Source: Cubamyces lactineus (Eukaryota; Basidiomycota; Agaricomycetes; Polyporales; Polyporaceae). Taken from it: a stretch of 64,000 bases of DNA. The stretch is from contig JACDTU010000019.1 in assembly GCA_022376465.1 (NCBI GenBank), positions 496,001 through 560,000 on the forward strand, given 5' to 3'. The notes under the pieces were generated by a model that saw nothing but the letters and a program-made list of their open reading frames with translations, was not told where the DNA came from and made no database searches. Each line of letters opens with the position of its first letter. Position 1 is the first letter of the stretch. This document shows, piece after piece, positions 18,691-30,596 of this stretch. Both the position numbers and the translations under genes were made by a program.

Positions 18691-21600
18691 TCACGGCGAA
18701 GCCGCATCCATCTCATCCATCGTCACTTCCTCGACGAACTCGCGGGCGGTATCCTTCAACTCGCGCAGCAAGCTAGTCCGGTTCCACTCGTGCCGATGCT
18801 TCCACACGAGGCCGAGGCACGTCGCGCGCAGCTGCTCGAGCTGCTCGACGTTGAGAGAGCTCGTCGCGTCGCGCAGATACAACTTGAGATCGCCGAACAA
18901 TTCTTCGTCCAGCTCGAAGTCGGGCAAGGGCGTCGGCGAACGCTCCACCTCCATCGGCTGCTCAGGAACGGATTGCTCCGGTGCATCACTCGTGGCCACC
19001 GTAGGCTCCCCTGCCGGCTGTGATACATCCATGGGCTGGTCGGTATCCAGGATGATTCCAGCGTCGGAAGGCAGTCCGCTATGCGGAGGGGCCGAATCGC
19101 CGCGGGCAGAGGAAGGTGCCGACGTTTTCGTGGGCGTGAAGGGATTGTCGGGAGGGTCTATGGGACCGTTAGCCTGGACGTTCGTAGGGGACGGCATTGG
19201 ATTCAGCAGAGCTGGGTCGAAGCCGCTTCTGCGAGGAGGTTCAGACATAGGTTCCTCGAGTATGGAAGCAACGGGGTCTAGCTGTTGCGATGTCGAAGGC
19301 TGAGAGACATCGTCAGCAAACCTGACGCTCATGGCTCTGCCGCCGCTGGTGGGCGATTGAGGGCCATCCACGGGTTCAGCTGCGGCCCCGCCTTCCTCGC
19401 CATCGGTACGCGACTTCTTGGTCGCCCGCTCGCCATTCTCGTCTTCTGAGGGCGTGGTCCCGGCTTCCTTCGACCGCTGCCTCTTCAATCGCCGTTCCAG
19501 CTGCGTAGGATCCGATGTGATCTGGAGCTCAGGCGATTGTCCGTTGTGACGTGCGCTACGTCGCGTGCCAGGCGCGTAGGTCTGCCCATTGGCGTTGTTG
19601 GCAGCCATCTGAGCGGCCCTCTCCTGCTCCTTGTTCCGCCGGTACTCTTCACGCCGCTTCCGCTCGCGGACTGCCATGCGCTGACATTCGAGGCGGAACT
19701 GAGGGTCAAAGTCCTGGATGCTGACTTCCGCAGCGGTGAGCATCGCCTGCGCTCTGAACAGCCGCTCAGGATCCTCCTGGATCCGAACGTTGGCATTATG
19801 CACGATCTTCCGGATATCGTCCAGAAAATCTTCGGGAGTGAGGTAACGGCTCTTGTACAGCTCGACGTTCATGCGCTCGAGATCCATATCGAAGAGTGGA
19901 GGTTCAGGAGGAATGGCGAGCTGCACTTGTGCCTGGTCGTCGATCGGTTGCTCAATCTGCTGCGTGCGGGTCTCGTTGATGACCTCAGTAACACCATTAG
20001 GCGCGGTATGGACCTCCACCGTGGCAGACACCAGCTCGACCTGGGGTGGCGGTGGCGGCGCATTGAAGTCGTAGTTGTACTCCTCCTGGGAGTCTGTTGA
20101 GTACAATTTGGCATCGAATAACTGGGCACTAACCATCGCACGCTTGGTGAAGCGTTTGAACTTCCTCTTGAGCTCGGAGAGTATCGGACCCAGACGGTAC
20201 TTGAGCAATGTGATGACACGCTGGTCGCTCTCCTCCTGCGCGGCAAGTTCTGCGGCAGTAGGCTGGCGAGGCTCGAGAGGAGGGGCAATTGGAAGCTCCT
20301 CAAGAACACGCTTTTTGCGCTTGATGCCATCGGGGAACTGGGTCGGAGGGCGGCGAACGTCGTTGAGGAGACCCTCAAAGAAAGTTTCCCTTTGCGACGT
20401 TGTCGGGGCCATCAATGCGACGCGATTTTCTCTTGTGGGGCCAAACCATTGCCGTACGTCCTTCGGTAGCTGGGAGAACGGTCCATCGACGACCGCGAGT
20501 AGCAGTACAGGGTCGGTGGGAGAGAGAGAGTCAAGCATCGCGCGGACGGTGGTCCGAGCCGTCTCAGTTACAGCTGCGCACCATCCGAGTAGCGATGGGA
20601 TGTAGATGACGGATGGCTGGTGGCGCTTAGCTTCCACGAAGAGTTGTACGATTGCGGCCTCGGGTGTCTGAAAGTCGTGGTCAGATAGCGATAGCAGACG
20701 GTATCTCGGTAGTACGCACCCGAGTGGAGTCGCTCATCAACGTCCCCAGATCGAGGCTCTGTACATGGTAGCCTTCGAGATGGTGAAGGGCGGCTGCAGC
20801 GACGTAACCTTGACCCATCCCTACCGGGCCATGGACAACAACCCTGGGACGATATATGCGCAGCGTCTCCATCGCTGTCCAGAAAATTCAGTATTCACAC
20901 AGTGAGCACCGAACATGCACGCCCACATTGCAGCATCAGTTCTCGTTCCAACGCGTTCTCCGAGCTCTCGTCTTCCCACTCGGCTTCCTCCAGAGCTGTG
21001 CGCTTCTTACTCACAGGGAGGACTTTGCCGATGACTTCCTTGATCCTGTCCAGCGGGTCTTGCAGTAAGGGGACGAGTTGCGTTGGTAGCGGAGATGCAG
21101 CGGACGCCACAGCGCGCGCAGAAGAGGGAACAAGTTCTGTAGATAATGTATAAGCGCCCGTGAAACAGCCGAACAGTATGAACGCGCACTCTTGATGGAG
21201 ATCATGAAATCCCGGAGCTCCACCTCGATCGTTTCTGGCTTGAGTAACAATCGATCATTTGACTTGTAGATCTGAGGGTAGCGACGCTGCACAGCGTTCA
21301 AGGCCGCCTCTGTACAAAGTGCCTGTCACCATACGACGTCAGCACGTCTGCGTCCGAATCTAAGGGCATACATAGCACTTACCCTGAGATCTGCGCCGCC
21401 ATAACCCTTCGTCAATTTCGCAAGACCCTTGACGTTCTCTTCACCCCTCTCGCCTTCCCACCCAGCCCACTTCTTCGTCATGATACGCAGAATCCGCTCA
21501 CGCGCGTCCAGATTTGGCAGAGGGAAGTAGAACTCTCGGTCGAAACGTCCAGGGCGACGAAGTGCAGGGTCGATGGCGTCCGGTCGGTTCGTAGCGCCAA

Positions 21601-23637
21601 TCACAATGACCTGACCGCGACCATCCATGCCGTCCATGAGCGCGAGCAGCGTCGAGACGATCGACGCGTGAATTTGATCTTGCTTTGATGACCGGACTGG
21701 AGCGAGACCGTCGATCTCGTCAAAGAAGATGATGCTGGGTTGTTGATTTCGCGCCTCCTCGAACAATAGCCGCAATTGGCGTTCGGCCTCGCCAACCCAC
21801 TTAGACAGACAGTCGGCACCCTTACGCATAAAGAAGGCTGTGTGGCTTGTCAGGGCAAGGCGATCAGGCAGATGAACCAAGTGCTTACATATTCCCTTGC
21901 CATTGGAACGACAACTGGCAGCTAATGCACGAGCCACTAGTGTCTTACCGGTACCAGGGGGGCCGTGGAAGAGGACACCGCGGGGAGGCGTGACGTTGAA
22001 TCGTTGGAATACTTCAGGATATAGAAGAGGCAGGAGCGTCATCTCCTTCAACGAGTTGATATCTGCATTGGCGGTAAATATATTGCACGCCCTGATGAAG
22101 CAAATTACGCACGATCATCAAGACCACCAACCTCATCGAAGGTGACGTTCTGGTTTACTCCGAGCGGGTCTGCATCCGCTAGGGCTACAACGCGCGTTCA
22201 AATCGTGCACTAGCCAGTGAGTTTGCGAGGCGTACCTGCATCTCCAACCTTGCCAAGATTCGAAGGGGTGCCTGCAGCAGCGGCGAGGTCACCAGGGAGG
22301 AAACCACCTGCATTACCGGCACCACCAGCGAAAACGCCTCCTCCCCCTGATCCAGCCAACCCTCCGAAACCTTTTCGAGGCGTACGTGTTGCATGATCAG
22401 AGTCCTGAGGAAGTATTAGGGCGGGAAGAAAGAATCAGTTGAACGAGCTTACCGAGTCGTCTCCAGCTACACCCATCCATTTACTCAGTTCCGCACCCGT
22501 TGCACTCCAGCCAGGCAGCTTGGGTCGCCCGTGGTTGCGGTGTGATTTGGAAGGGCCCGACCGGGGTTTAGGAGGCGGTGGTGGTATTTCATCTAGAGGT
22601 GGTAGCTTGTAGTAGTCGACCTTTGCTCTCTGTCGGAGAGCGTAAGGCTTGCCGTCGTTGTCATTGTCCGCCTCGCCGTCCGCATCTCCATCCGCGTCAG
22701 CGTCAGCATCCGGCTCTGGTTCGGGTTCCGGTGATGTCTCTGGAGCCCCATCGAGAGATCCGTCCCCATCCGCAGAACCCGAGCCGGACGAGGGCTCGTC
22801 AACATATTCAACCTCGTCGTCGTGACGTGCACTGGACCGCGTGCGCCGTGCAGAGACATGCTTGCGCCCCTTCGATGACCCATGCGAACGACCATTGGTT
22901 CGTGTTGCCGATCTGCCACTCCCCTTGGCTCGACCATTACTAGAGGGGACATTCTTGTTGCGACTGCGAGTAGCATACCCGCCTACCTTGGCCTCGCCAT
23001 CTTCTTCGTCACTCACAATGAAGCCATTAAGCTTATTAGAGTGGCCGCGAGTGCTGGATCGGGCACGTAGAGCATAACGCCCAACTGGCTCCTCTTCGTC
23101 CTCCTCTCCATCGTCTGATGCTGTGGCCGCTTGTTTCCCCTGCGCCGTGGGGGACAAAAGGTCGATGGGGTCATCATCGCTGCCAGACTCTTTGTAGGAC
23201 TTCTTGGTTATACGACGACCACGCGATGTGACAGAATACTCGACTGTCTTCTCTTCGGGCACTTCTTCCGGTTCCGGAGCATCACCTGCGTCCATTGAGG
23301 CATTGCTCTCGTGATACTCGGACGCAGAGTCGACAGGGCTGCTTGGCTGATGGCGAGACGCACCACGAGTCACAGGTGCCATAGGAGGTAGCTTGATGCG
23401 CAGGCTAGTGGCAGGTGAAGGAAATGTATCGGGGAGGGGTAGCTGTGGCGGAGGGAGAGGTGCGTCGATGTAGCCGTTGAACTGAGGCTCAGGATGGTAG
23501 ATGGGAGGCTGTTGGTAGCCCTGGGGGATGAAGGGCTGTTGAAAGGGTTGCTGAGGGGGCTGCTCTACGGGATGGGCGTAGTCGTATTGCGGGGGAAAGA
23601 CGAATTGATTGCCCGGAGGTTGGTAGGGTGGGTTCAT
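18691..23637 (-). CDS. YTA7: YTA7/ATAD2-type chromatin AAA+ ATPase with bromodomain (about 1509 aa)
   Basis: Nuclear AAA+ ATPase family (budding yeast Yta7, fission yeast Abo1, human ATAD2) that remodels histone H3-H4 on chromatin. Inferred exons, minus strand: 22453-23637, 22236-22404, 22113-22184, 21889-22062, 21383-21837, 21190-21322, 20927-21136, 20720-20874 and 18691-20667; the sum closes at 1510 codons. Residues 1-400 are disordered, Pro/Gln- then Asp/Glu/Ser-rich, with repeated YALR-type motifs. AAA1 has Walker A GPPGTGKT (near 510), Walker B IIFFDEIDG and ATNRPDAIDPALRRPGRFDRE. AAA2 is degenerate: GPVGMGQG replaces the P-loop lysine, and no DE Walker B is visible, as expected for this family's inactive second ring. 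A bromodomain-like segment (about 1110-1150, FDMDLERMN...YLTPEDFLDDI) and a basic/disordered region follow. The start at 23637 is the only ATG in that exon's N-terminus. Confidence 0.92.
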
Positions 23638-24978
23638 GGAAGATTACTGAGCGTGAAGTTGTGAGGTCACAACTTCCACAGCCTTGAAACCTTCCTCCGG
23701 GGCGTGAGTCGCAGCCTCCACCAGTCCGAGCGTCAACGTAGTCCTGGTAAGCTCCCGAGATGAAAGCCGAGAGCGCGTCGTGGGCGAGAGAGGACAGAAC
23801 AAGGTGGTCGTTTGTCTCGAAGAGCCGTAAACGCCCAGCCAGGTATGTTTGGCCCTATTTGGCATCGGTGGCAGTGACCCATCAACATGCTGCTACCATC
23901 GCCCTCAGACAAGCTCTCTCCGCCCGAGAACGGTGCGCGAGCAGCAGCAGCATCATCCGTCGTATTTCTGACGACCTTCACCGAGGTCAACTCTTGCCCA
24001 CCCAGCCCATACGACACGGGTTAGACGCAGTGGGAAGGGAACGTACCATCTGGATTCCCGCACATCATGGAACTTTCCTCTTATCGGACCTGACCTTCTC
24101 CCTGTGGCCTTTCCTCTTCGTAAACCTCCTCACGGCGGAAAGCAGTGTTGGATGGTGCTCAAGGGAGGATCCAACAGCATATGCAAGGTGCGACGAACAA
24201 GCGTGTGCTCCAGATTAGAAGTTTGGTGAAAAACAAGGTAACAAGAGTGGTCGACTACGAGGAGTTCGTAGAGTGCAGTGTTCCAGGTGGATGTACAAAA
24301 GCAAAGGAGTCGTTGAGCATCGTGCTCGACGACGCCGTCGACGCCCTGAAGGTTCACCGGAGTTTACCGGCCCTTTCCCAGAGCTCTCCCATTTTTGGTA
24401 ATCGTTAGTGGCGGGCAAAACAGCGATGCCCACCAATTCGCCCGCAAGGCTGCCAAGACCTCACTCATAATGCGCCGTTTTGTCCACATGAGGCGTATAG
24501 TCAGGGGCAATCCTACTGACGGCTCCTGAGACGCACAATTGACTGAAAATGAACATATCGAACTCTGTCCTGGTCGCGCAGCGGCAGTAGGTAGGTGGTA
24601 GTAGTGCTCGATGTTGCAGAATAAAGGAGAGATGTACGGTATATGCGATGTACGGTTGATGCGCCCCATATGTCTGAAAGCAACGTCGCGCGCGATGAGA
24701 ACGTCAACTTTATGACCGTTCATGGCATTCAGACAATGAGAGTGGTGGTAGTCGAAACGTTACTACGTTAGTCACTGAGTTGAGAGGCGACACGACAGGA
24801 GATATAAACATAACAGACCAGAAAACCAGGCCGAGGCAGCATAACATACACATTACTCGAACAACAGTCCGTACCGTACCCGCAAACAGACAGGACACCT
24901 CAGTCCCAGCCCGATTCCCCCCACCCCTAGCCAGCCTACCCTAGCGAACGCGAGCCCATGGATCCAACACCGAAGTCA
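23638..24978. other. No confident gene; short ORFs on both strands
   Basis: 1.3 kb between the YTA7-like start and the end of the RRM gene. A plus-strand frame (23760-24218) with a good-looking GTATGT donor after 23847 and a minus-strand frame ending at 23644 overlap each other. Another pair overlaps at 24130-24410. None has a recognisable domain, and I could not close a spliced model on either strand. It holds the upstream region of the YTA7-like gene and the 3' end of the RRM gene; a small unrecognised gene could be hidden here. Confidence 0.5.
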
Positions 24979-27077
24979 TCACCGAGCGTACGGGTGGTAG
25001 CTGTGCTGACCGCGCTGCCCAGCACGCTGAGGACCTACGTTACCGCTAGGGCCCGTGGGAGGCGCATTGCGGGGCCCACGGGGGACGTTCGGGCCCAGTG
25101 AGCCAGGGCCATTCTGCATGCCCATGCCGCCGGGGCCGCCCATTCCCGGACCACCCCTACCAGCACCCATGCCGGGGGCACCTCCCATACCACCGCCCAT
25201 GCCCATCCCACCCATAGGCCCTCCGCCCATTCCGCGCATACCCATCCCGCCAGCAGCGCCGCCCATGGCGCCGGGACCGTACTGGCCACCCATCATGGCA
25301 GGGTTCATGGCGCCCATCATGGGGTTCATGCCACCGATTTGTGATATCATGCGTGTATAGAGTTGTGCGAGCGCTTGAGGATCGAAGGAGGCGTTGCTTG
25401 CACCTGGGGTGCTACCGCTACCGCCACCTGCGCCGCTGCCAGGCGCGGCGAAGTTCTGGTTGCCGTAGGCGGAGTTGTTACCATAGCCGCTGCGACCGCC
25501 TCCATTACCTCCGCCCTCTGTGAAGCCTTCACGTTGTGAACGGGGTTGCGCGAGCTTCACATCGATCTACGGCAACGCTGGCGTCAGTCATCAGTTCGCG
25601 GCGCTGCAGGAAAGCGAGACGCACTAGTTTGCCGTCAATCTGTAGGTTGCCGAAACCAAGCATAGGCTGGACGTCAACATTCTCAAACGACACGAAACCA
25701 AAGCCCTTGCTTCGTCCCGTCTCGCGGTCAAGCATGACGGTAGCGTCAACGACTTTGCCGAATTGGGAGAAGTACTCCCGCATTGACTCCGAAGTGACGC
25801 TCCCAGGCAGACCGCCGATGAACAGCTTCGTGGCGCGTTGGTGCTCTTGCCGAGGAATCGCACGCTTAGGGTCGATCTGCACATACCAGGTCAGTTACTC
25901 TCATTATTGTCACGCACGAGTACAGCAAAACACTCACGATTTTTCCGTCGAGGAAGTGCTCGCGCACCATGACCGCATTGACAGACGCGGGATCCTCGAA
26001 GGTCAGGAACGCGAAGCATCGTGAGCGCCCCGCGGCGTCCCGCATGATGGTGCATGCTTCGACTTTGCCAAATTGTGAAAAATATTTTCTCAACGACTCT
26101 GCGGCAATCCCTACTTTAGCACTACGGTTTTGCAGAAGACAAGCGTCGCAACGTATGTACCGTCTGTCGTATCCCAATTGAGGCCACCGATGAACATTTT
26201 GCTACATGAATACCCGCCCGGATTGAAAACACGCGCGATGCGATGCGGACGGCGGCACAGGCGAACCGGTACATGGAAAGAAAGGCGCTGGTATTAGCAT
26301 CCGTAGCCTAGAACAAAAAGCGGTCATGACAAGGAGAGGAGAGTGGACGACTCTACTGTGCATGACGGTGCTAGCCTAGCTTAGACCTAGACCTAGAGAC
26401 ACCTGATGTGCTAGAGCGCGGGCTAGAGCTAGCTAGTTGAGGGCTAGGTTGACTACCGCTGGGCAACATTGCCATCGCCTCCATCTACGACACGACCCCA
26501 GTCGACATCCACCCAGCCATGCCATACAGTGAGCGTCGCGGGGGGTAGGGCTGGCTGCGTAGATCAGTGGCACAATAGGGAACAATCACTCACCCTTCCT
26601 CTTTCATCTCTGAGGGACGCACGGGTCGATCGACACCAGGCACACCCTGATACCCAGCGTCGTGTCTTGGTGGTGGTTGACGGAGGTCTGTCGGTTGCCT
26701 CTCTTCGTAAGTTGGGATTTGCTGGGTAGGGGGCGAAGTGTAAGACGGAATCGTATTCGTAACAGGTGAATGGACAGTTGGAATGGGGCTAGGTTTGACG
26801 TCTTCAAACTGGGATGTTGACGTTGAGGGCTTCACCGAAGATGTGGCTGGGTAAGAATCCTGCGCCGGTTCAGACTTAGCAGCTGTCTGTGGCTCTTCGC
26901 GGGCCTGTTCTGGAGATTCCTTCGTTGATGGCTGCTCGGATGGTTCTGAGGTTGGCACAACAAACTCGTTGTCGTCATTGCCGTAGAGGTCTACACAGGA
27001 ATCGGTATCAATCACGCAACATACACTACGCTCGAAGTGTACATACCACCATACAAGTCCGCATCCAGGTCAGACAT
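24979..27077 (-). CDS. Two-RRM hnRNP A/B / Hrp1 / Musashi-like RNA-binding protein (about 493 aa)
   Basis: Nuclear/cytoplasmic RNA-binding protein of the tandem-RRM hnRNP class, expected to act in mRNA 3'-end processing, export or splicing. Inferred exons, minus strand: 27047-27077, 26594-26990, 26161-26201, 25938-26110, 25625-25876 and 24979-25566; the sum closes at 494 codons. The N-terminus (about 1-142) is acidic then Pro/Ser/Thr-rich. RRM1 begins KMFIGGLNW (RNP2) with RNP1 at GRSRCFAFLTF; RRM2 has KLFIGGLP and RSKGFGFVSF. The C-terminus (about 310-493) is Gly/Asn then Met/Gly-rich with repeated GGMG/GMGG units, a prion-like low-complexity tail. Intron 2 is 392 nt, far longer than its neighbours, and is full of UAG triplets; a small extra exon inside it is not excluded. 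It diverges from the PdxT gene. Confidence 0.9.
26371..26455 (-). promoter_or_regulatory. UAG-rich cluster inside intron 2 of the RRM gene
   Basis: On the sense (minus) strand ten UAG triplets fall within 85 nt, against about 1.3 expected by chance. Many sit in CTAG palindromes. UAG is the core element bound by several hnRNP A/B, Musashi and DAZAP1-type RRM pairs, the class this gene encodes. Regulatory function is inference. Confidence 0.4.
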
Positions 27078-27569
27078 GATTGAGCGAGTGTGAGAAGTAG
27101 CTGATGATGGTGGTCAGAGAGAAGAGCAGTGAGGACCTTCCTGCAGCACGCTGACGTCCAATTGCTGTGAGGACCGTAATCGGAGGTACAAATGTCCTAT
27201 CGGAGAACCTAGCGCGCGGGTTTTTGGCCGATAATGCCGCTTACTCTGAGCTTTATTCTCTGACAAACGCTCGTGGCGGAGTTTCAATCACTTGGGCCAC
27301 CGTAGAGTCATTTTCGCTCGTGGGTCGTGGCCACATCCTCAAGCGTGGCAGCCTCGTCGCAAAGCCTCTTCCTGCGTGTGTTACCCACGATTACGGGAGT
27401 GCTGCGAAGAGCTCCAGGTGGACGGACCCCCTACGCCGTATCGAAAATTTCTGTGCGAAGTTTGCACACGGAGCCCCGGAACCTAAAGGCATTGCCAAAT
27501 TAGGCGAGCCGTCCTTGGGATCAGCCACATCCACCAAGAGGACACCAGGACCAGTTCTCCCGTTCGGCG
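27078..27569. other. Divergent promoter region between RRM gene and PdxT gene
   Basis: About 490 bp between two divergent starts. It carries an open frame on the plus strand (27167-27598) that runs into PdxT exon 1 in another frame and has no recognisable domain; I treat it as non-coding. Confidence 0.55.
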
Positions 27570-28499
27570 ATGGAGCAGCGCTCATCTGGCCGCGATAATG
27601 TCACCGTTGGCATCCTTGGTACGTCGTCATATGTTGGCTGGTGGATCAACGAGGATAGCATGTCACTGACATCGTCTCCTGGCATCTAGCTCTGCAAGGC
27701 GCCTTTGCCGAGCATCAGGTGATGCTGCAGAAGCTTTCCCTCAAGCGCAGAGTGGCCATCGTTCTTGTCCGCCAGCCAGAGGATCTCGACAAGTGCGATG
27801 CCCTCATCATACCCGGTGGAGGTACGCTCGGTACCGTTTAACCAGCTCCTTACAAAGAACTCAAAGATGCTCGTGTGACCGCGCAGAGTCGACTACGATC
27901 GCGCTCCTCGCCCGCCTCGCAGGCCTGCTCGAGCCCCTGCGTGAATTCCTGAAGACGAAGCCGGTGTGGGGCACGTGCGCTGGCGCCATCCTCCTCGCTC
28001 GTGCCGTCGAGGGTGCTAAGAAGGGCGGGCAAGAGCTCCTGGGCGGCATCTCCATTGCCATCGAGCGTAATGGCTTTGGGTCGCAGGTCGAGTCCTTTGA
28101 GGCTCCGCTTGAGGTCGAGGGCCTTCGCGAGTCAAACAAGCCGTTTCACGGTATCTTCATCCGCGCTCCAGTAAGATGCATCCTATCGGAACCGTCTACG
28201 TTGGCACTGATCGCGGTATGGCACAGGTCGTACTCTCTCTGAACCCAGGACCAACGGACCCGCCCATCCAAATCATCTCGCGCATCTCCACTTCACTTCT
28301 CCCTGTCGGTCAAACTGCCGTGCCATCCGACGAGGACGATACCGACCCTCGTGATCCCCGAACGATAGTTGCTCTCCGGCAGGGCATGCATCTCCTCACC
28401 ACGTTCCATCCCGAGTTGACAAAGGATGACCGCTTTCATGAATACTTTGTTCGGGAATGCGTCCTGCCTACCCTGTCGAGGGCCCCCTCCCCTGCTTAG
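27570..28499 (+). CDS. PdxT/SNO-type glutaminase subunit of pyridoxal 5'-phosphate synthase (245 aa)
   Basis: Class I glutamine amidotransferase that supplies ammonia to the PdxS/SNZ synthase in the DXP-independent vitamin B6 pathway; cytosolic. Inferred exons: 27570-27618, 27690-27821, 27887-28170 and 28227-28499, with introns of 71, 65 and 56 nt; the sum closes at 246 codons. Visible: N-terminal [15 protein letters not shown], the PGGEST loop, nucleophile Cys in GTCAGAIL (near 92), and the His-Glu pair in FHPEL near the C-terminus, so the full Cys-His-Glu triad is present. Length is a little above the bacterial enzyme (about 190-200) because of an insertion around [10 protein letters not shown] and a longer C-terminal segment. 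No PdxS partner is in the window. Confidence 0.93.
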
Positions 28500-28997
28500 A
28501 CTATAGAACAAGAGATTATCGCCAGATATACTTGCATGTTGCCGCTGTGTTGTTTGTATGTCCCCGTGCGTTGCTCGCATGTTACATATCATTATTTATC
28601 CTGTGTGATGAGGGACACGAAACGCAATAATCGTTGAAGAAACTGCACTGGTGAACATACATAAAGAGTGAAATCCATAGGCTCATAACGCGGTCTATCA
28701 TGAAGTTTCGAAACGGTTTGCTGAACCACATTGAAGGGAACTGTACGTGATGGTAGGTGCGTGAAGGGTTAAGTAGAAGGTGGATTATGGTAGGAGTACA
28801 GAGGCAATGCGAAGAGTTACGACGGAAGGTGCTACCAAGACAATACAACAAGACAGCGATGCGAGAGGGTCGAACGATATGCAACAAAGCGGGCGGTGTT
28901 ATACAATATCGGACAGCGTAGAAAGCGATGGCGACGAAAGTGCAAGGGAATTTGTTACACGATTGGGTTAACTCGATGAACGACTGGCTTTGAGCAA
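28500..28997. other. Convergent 3' region
   Basis: About 500 bp between the PdxT stop and the stop of the next minus-strand gene. Only spurious short frames; presumably the two 3' UTRs. Confidence 0.6.
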
Positions 28998-30263
28998 TCA
29001 GAAGCGGAAGTATCCCAAATCCGCTTCCTCGGAGCGAATGATGAATGGAGAGGCGAGCGCTGCAGGAGACATGGTCGGGTCCGACACGAGAGGCGAGACC
29101 ACACGTCCCAAACGCACGTTGTCATGCGTGTACTCCGAGACGGAAAGGCTGCGCGCTTGATGAGGGCGACTTGTAGCGCGGAGAAGAGCGATTCGCGTCA
29201 GGCTCGATGCCGAATTGTTCCGAGTAGGAGTTGGACGACGCTGCATAGAGGGTAGTGCGGAGGCACCGTCTCCAAGCGGCGACCTGACCGGCTCGAAAGG
29301 AGAGAGTGAACCGGAACGGGGCAGCGGCGAAAGATGATTGTCGCGAAGTTCTGCGTCACCCGCAGCCAGTGTGCATGTAATAGGGATGCGCAAAGGATTT
29401 AATACAGGCTTCCCGGTACGGTTGGGATTGAGCACGTAAGGGGTGAACGAAAGCACTGGAGACGCGAGCGGAGATACATCCTCTCTTTGTGCATTCAGCC
29501 TAGCCCAGGTTCGAGGGGCAGGCGGAGGGTTGCGGGGGATTTTCGGAGGTGTTAGGGGCGTATGAACAATCTGTTCGATCGGAGTGACAGGGCAGCGTGT
29601 GCTCTCGCCGGAAGAGAGAGACGAAAGTCTAGAGAGCGATAGAAGAGGCAGAGTGCCCATAGGACTAGCCGGGGATCCTAAGGAGGAGGACAAGTGAGAC
29701 GACAAGTGAGGAGCCGGGATAGAAAGATGCGACTGGAGCGCAGGGATATTGCACGCGAGTCGACGACGTGACATTGAGGAGGCTGTACTGGAGACAGCAA
29801 CACGAGCCGCGGGTGAAGTAGGAGTGATGAAGATCTGTAGCGGCGTTGGAGTTGGGGGACTTGTACTTCTGGCCGAGCGGGAGGGTAAGTCTATAAATGG
29901 CAAGGTCAGAACGAGAACTAGATAGGATAAATATGACGATAGAAACCCATTCACCATCTATGGAAGCTCTGAGGGCGTGAATAGACTCAAGGATCTGGCC
30001 AACGGGAAAGAAACGGCCGGTAATGCGCTTTAGGTCGGATTGCACGCGTCGAGCGATGACAGGCAAAGAGTGAACCGAGTCGTGAAACTCCCCAGGTACG
30101 GATACACGAGCGTTACTCTCGGATACCGTTCGATTAAAAGCTTCGCAAGTAAGTATCGAGTTGTTTGAACACGTCAACGATGCGTGTCCTTACCTTCTAG
30201 GAAGGTATTACGCAGTTTGGTTGCTAAGAGCGAGCCTCTACGCGAATGTTGGAGGCGAGGCAT
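28998..30263 (-). CDS. Hypothetical Ser/Pro-rich protein (about 382 aa)
   Basis: Not recognised. Inferred exons, minus strand: 30194-30263, 29955-30140 and 28998-29890 (introns of 53 and 64 nt, GTAAGG..GCGAAG and GTGAAT..TTATAG); the sum closes at 383 codons. The first about 85 residues look folded and helical (FNRTVSESNAR, then FHDSVHSLPVIARRVQSDLKRI). The rest is disordered, with many SP and TP sites (SPPTPTP, SPLASPV, SPLPRSGSLSP), suggesting a phospho-regulated scaffold or cell-cycle substrate, which is inference. It diverges from the IMPACT-domain gene across about 330 bp. The splice of exon 1 to exon 2 is supported by a conserved-looking reading through LEAFNRT. Confidence 0.65.
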
Positions 30264-30596
30264 GGTGTCCAGTAGATTAGAAAGTGGCAGCGGATAATTG
30301 TATGATTACAGGGCAAAGCAAAATGAATGTTCTGATAGCGCGAAGACGAAAGCGATGAGTAGAGCAAGAAATATATGGAGTGGTTGCTGGTGGTTGGAGA
30401 CAAGTTTGGTTTGGGGCCATAGCCGCGCGAACATTGTCACCGACGCGACGTGACCGACGCGTGACATTTGTGGATCGCCAGGCCTGGCCAGTTCTCGGCC
30501 GCAACATATCTTTCGCTCACCATCCTCCAAGTTCTACGCCACGCCCAGGAATGTGGTCCATATTTCGAGTCCACAGCAACATGCTCATACGCAACA

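Noticed and set aside
24979..25560. Gly/Met repeats as a tandem-repeat locus
   Set aside because: They are the low-complexity tail of the RRM protein with variable codons, not a DNA-level tandem repeat.
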